Assembly: GCF_014050525.1 (NCBI RefSeq) | Contig: NZ_JACGAG010000002.1 | Location: 62,001-126,000, forward strand | Reading direction: 5' to 3' | DNA: 64,000 bases | Source of the DNA: Clostridium sp. cel8 | Lineage (GTDB): Bacteria; Bacillota; Clostridia; Clostridiales; Clostridiaceae | Shown here: positions 62,940 to 64,000 of the stretch, in pieces | How the letters are laid out: the number at the start of each line of letters is the position of its first letter | Numbering within the stretch: position 1 is the stretch's first letter | Made by a program: the position numbers and the translations under genes | Notes under the pieces: generated by a model | What the model was told of the DNA's origin: nothing | The model's input: only the letters and a program-made list of their open reading frames with translations | The model's database searches: none

Positions 62940-63566
62940 CTACTTTATGGAATCATAAACTGCTTTTAGTATAATTGAAGTTGAAGCAGCTCCTGGATCT
63001 CTGTGTCCTATGCTCCTTTCTCCAAGATAACTTGCTCTACCTTTTGTTGCAATAATTTCTTCAGTTTTCTTTGCACCTTCTTCGGCAGCTTCTGCAGCAT
63101 TTTTCAATACTTCTTTATATTCTTCTCCATTTCCCAAAGATTTTTTTGAAGCTTCATAAGCTGGTATAAGTGCATCTAACATTGTCTTCTCACCTTGTTT
63201 AGCCTTACCTCTCATTACTACACCATCTATAGATGCTTTTAAAATATTTACAAAATCATTAGCATCTATACTTTCTTTTCCATTTACAGTCATTGCAGAT
63301 TTCATAAATGCAGTACCATAGAGAGGTCCAGATGCGCCTCCAACATGAGATACAAGTGCCATACCTGTTTTTTTGAAAATTTCTCCTATATTCTTGCTTT
63401 CTCCCTTTTGAAGTGCTTCTTTAACATATGTAAATCCTTTACTCATGTTAATTCCATGATCTCCGTCTCCTATACTTGCATCCAGTTCTGTTAAGTATTC
63501 TTTATTTTTTTCAATTGCATCTGCAATATTATATATTATTTCAGTAACCTTTTCAGTAGATATCAT
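62940..63566 (-). CDS. dhaL: dihydroxyacetone kinase ADP-binding subunit DhaL
   Basis: 208 residues. The Mg-ADP-binding aspartates are in LDASIGDGDHGINMSKG (Asp29, Asp34, Asp36) and the phosphate-binding loop in SHVGGASGPLYGTAFM; the end GERSIGHRDPGAASTSIIL is also typical. DhaL carries a permanently bound ADP/ATP that shuttles phosphate from DhaM to dihydroxyacetone on DhaK. 26 bp separates it from dhaM. Confidence 0.94.
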   Translation of the reverse strand: MISTEKVTEIIYNIADAIEKNKEYLTELDASIGDGDHGINMSKGFTYVKEALQKGESKNIGEIFKKTGMALVSHVGGASGPLYGTAFMKSAMTVNGKESIDANDFVNILKASIDGVVMRGKAKQGEKTMLDALIPAYEASKKSLGNGEEYKEVLKNAAEAAEEGAKKTEEIIATKGRASYLGERSIGHRDPGAASTSIILKAVYDSIK

Positions 63567-63597
63567 AATAACCTCTCCTTAAAATTCTTTAAATGTC

Positions 63598-63999
63598 TTA
63601 TTTTATAACTTTTAATGCAGGAGTATCTGCTTTATCATCTAACAGCCCTTTCATCTCTTCATCTAATTTTAAAATACTTATTGAAAATCCTGCCATTTCA
63701 AGTGATGTCATGTACTCTCCTACAAATGTCCTGTATATTTTAATTCCTGCGTCTTTCAATATTTCATTTACTCTCTTATTTGCAATATACAATTCCATAA
63801 GTGGAGTAGCGCCAAGTCCATTTACCATAACTGCAACTTCATCTCCAGATTTAATTTCTATGTCGTTAAGTATTTTATCTAAAAGATCATTTACTATTTC
63901 ATCTGCAGTTTTTATTTTTTCCCTATGTGTTCCAGGTTCACCGTGTATTCCAATTCCAATTTCAATTTCATCTTCGGCAAGTGTAAAATTTGGTTTTCC
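63598..63999 (-). CDS. dhaK: dihydroxyacetone kinase substrate-binding subunit DhaK, 5' end outside window
   Basis: The frame is open to the right edge, so the ATG at 63828 is internal. The visible C-terminal 133 residues contain IGIGIHGEPGTHREKIKTADEIV, whose His covalently holds dihydroxyacetone in the family, then VAVMVNGLGATPLMELYI and RTFVGEYMTSLEMAGFSISIL. The enzyme makes dihydroxyacetone phosphate from dihydroxyacetone, entering glycolysis. First of the dhaK-dhaL-dhaM operon. Confidence 0.95.
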   Translation of the reverse strand, partial: GKPNFTLAEDEIEIGIGIHGEPGTHREKIKTADEIVNDLLDKILNDIEIKSGDEVAVMVNGLGATPLMELYIANKRVNEILKDAGIKIYRTFVGEYMTSLEMAGFSISILKLDEEMKGLLDDKADTPALKVIK

Positions 64000-64000
64000 T

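Noticed and set aside
1-64000. Prophage, transposon, toxin-antitoxin or CRISPR-Cas system
   Set aside because: No integrase, transposase, capsid, Cas or repeat-spacer pattern was found on either strand; remnants look like plain deletions.

Overview
The window is about 28-30% GC, has tightly packed genes with strong GGAGG-type ribosome sites, and carries sporulation and germination genes (an alpha/beta-type SASP, a ger operon, a YteA-like protein), soluble chemotaxis receptors, an agr quorum-sensing locus, PTS-type dihydroxyacetone kinase and FetAB. This fits a saccharolytic, motile, spore-forming Clostridium in the strict sense. The species cannot be fixed from the window. No rRNA, tRNA, CRISPR array or insertion sequence was seen.

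Layout. 1-1.2 kb: tail of a TusA/DsrE-containing protein (probably the end of a multidomain CoA-disulfide reductase) and a rhodanese. 1.2-3.3 kb: a decaying hydroxyarylic-acid decarboxylase operon (ubiX-type, broken lpdD-like gene, intact D subunit, 5'-truncated ubiD) whose truncated end is joined to a 5'-truncated chemotaxis receptor. 3.3-7 kb: DUF3298 protein and a convergent agr locus (agrB-agrD on +, histidine kinase and LytTR regulator on -). The AgrD is too short for routine gene calling and has serine where the ring cysteine normally is. 7-16 kb: paralogous soluble MCPs around a two-subunit aconitase X, a cation efflux protein, MBL hydrolase, GNAT, ketopantoate-reductase-like protein and a membrane MCP. 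16-25 kb: a 43-codon unit with consensus promoter and terminator, cold-shock gene, EamA exporter, endonuclease IV, old yellow enzyme, htpG with a CIRCE element, D-2-hydroxyacid dehydrogenase, FetAB.

25-33 kb: a sugar catabolic operon (xylulokinase-type kinase, mutarotase, MFS symporter, DUF4867, fucose/arabinose-isomerase-type enzyme) with a ROK repressor downstream. 33-35 kb: a preQ1-I riboswitch in front of a radical SAM gene overlapping queT, probably queuine or precursor salvage. 35-37.3 kb: PHP phosphatase, glycerate kinase and a GH38 mannosidase remnant. 37.4-41 kb: SASP, C_GCAxxG_C_C protein, a glycine-riboswitch-controlled AGCS symporter, and a divergent guanine-riboswitch-controlled xpt. 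41-47 kb: DUF503, secreted M16 peptidase, YteA-like protein, CAP-domain protein, DNA polymerase IV.

47.5-53 kb: a six-gene germination-receptor operon with two B subunits and two tiny membrane proteins. Its first gene has no normal start codon and seems to begin at AUA. 53-64 kb: another soluble MCP and MBL hydrolase, a MacB-like ABC exporter behind a 30-bp palindrome that covers its -10 box, a secreted GH15 glucoamylase, nitroreductase, half-size EamA protein, and dhaK(partial)-dhaL-dhaM.

A recurring theme is gene loss by small deletions. At least five remnants (ubiD, an MCP, the lpdD-like gene, an ABC-2 permease tail, a GH38 tail with a foreign N-terminal stub) sit at deletion-like joints. 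The control layer is rich: three riboswitch loci, CIRCE, a probable LytTR operator and a palindromic operator.
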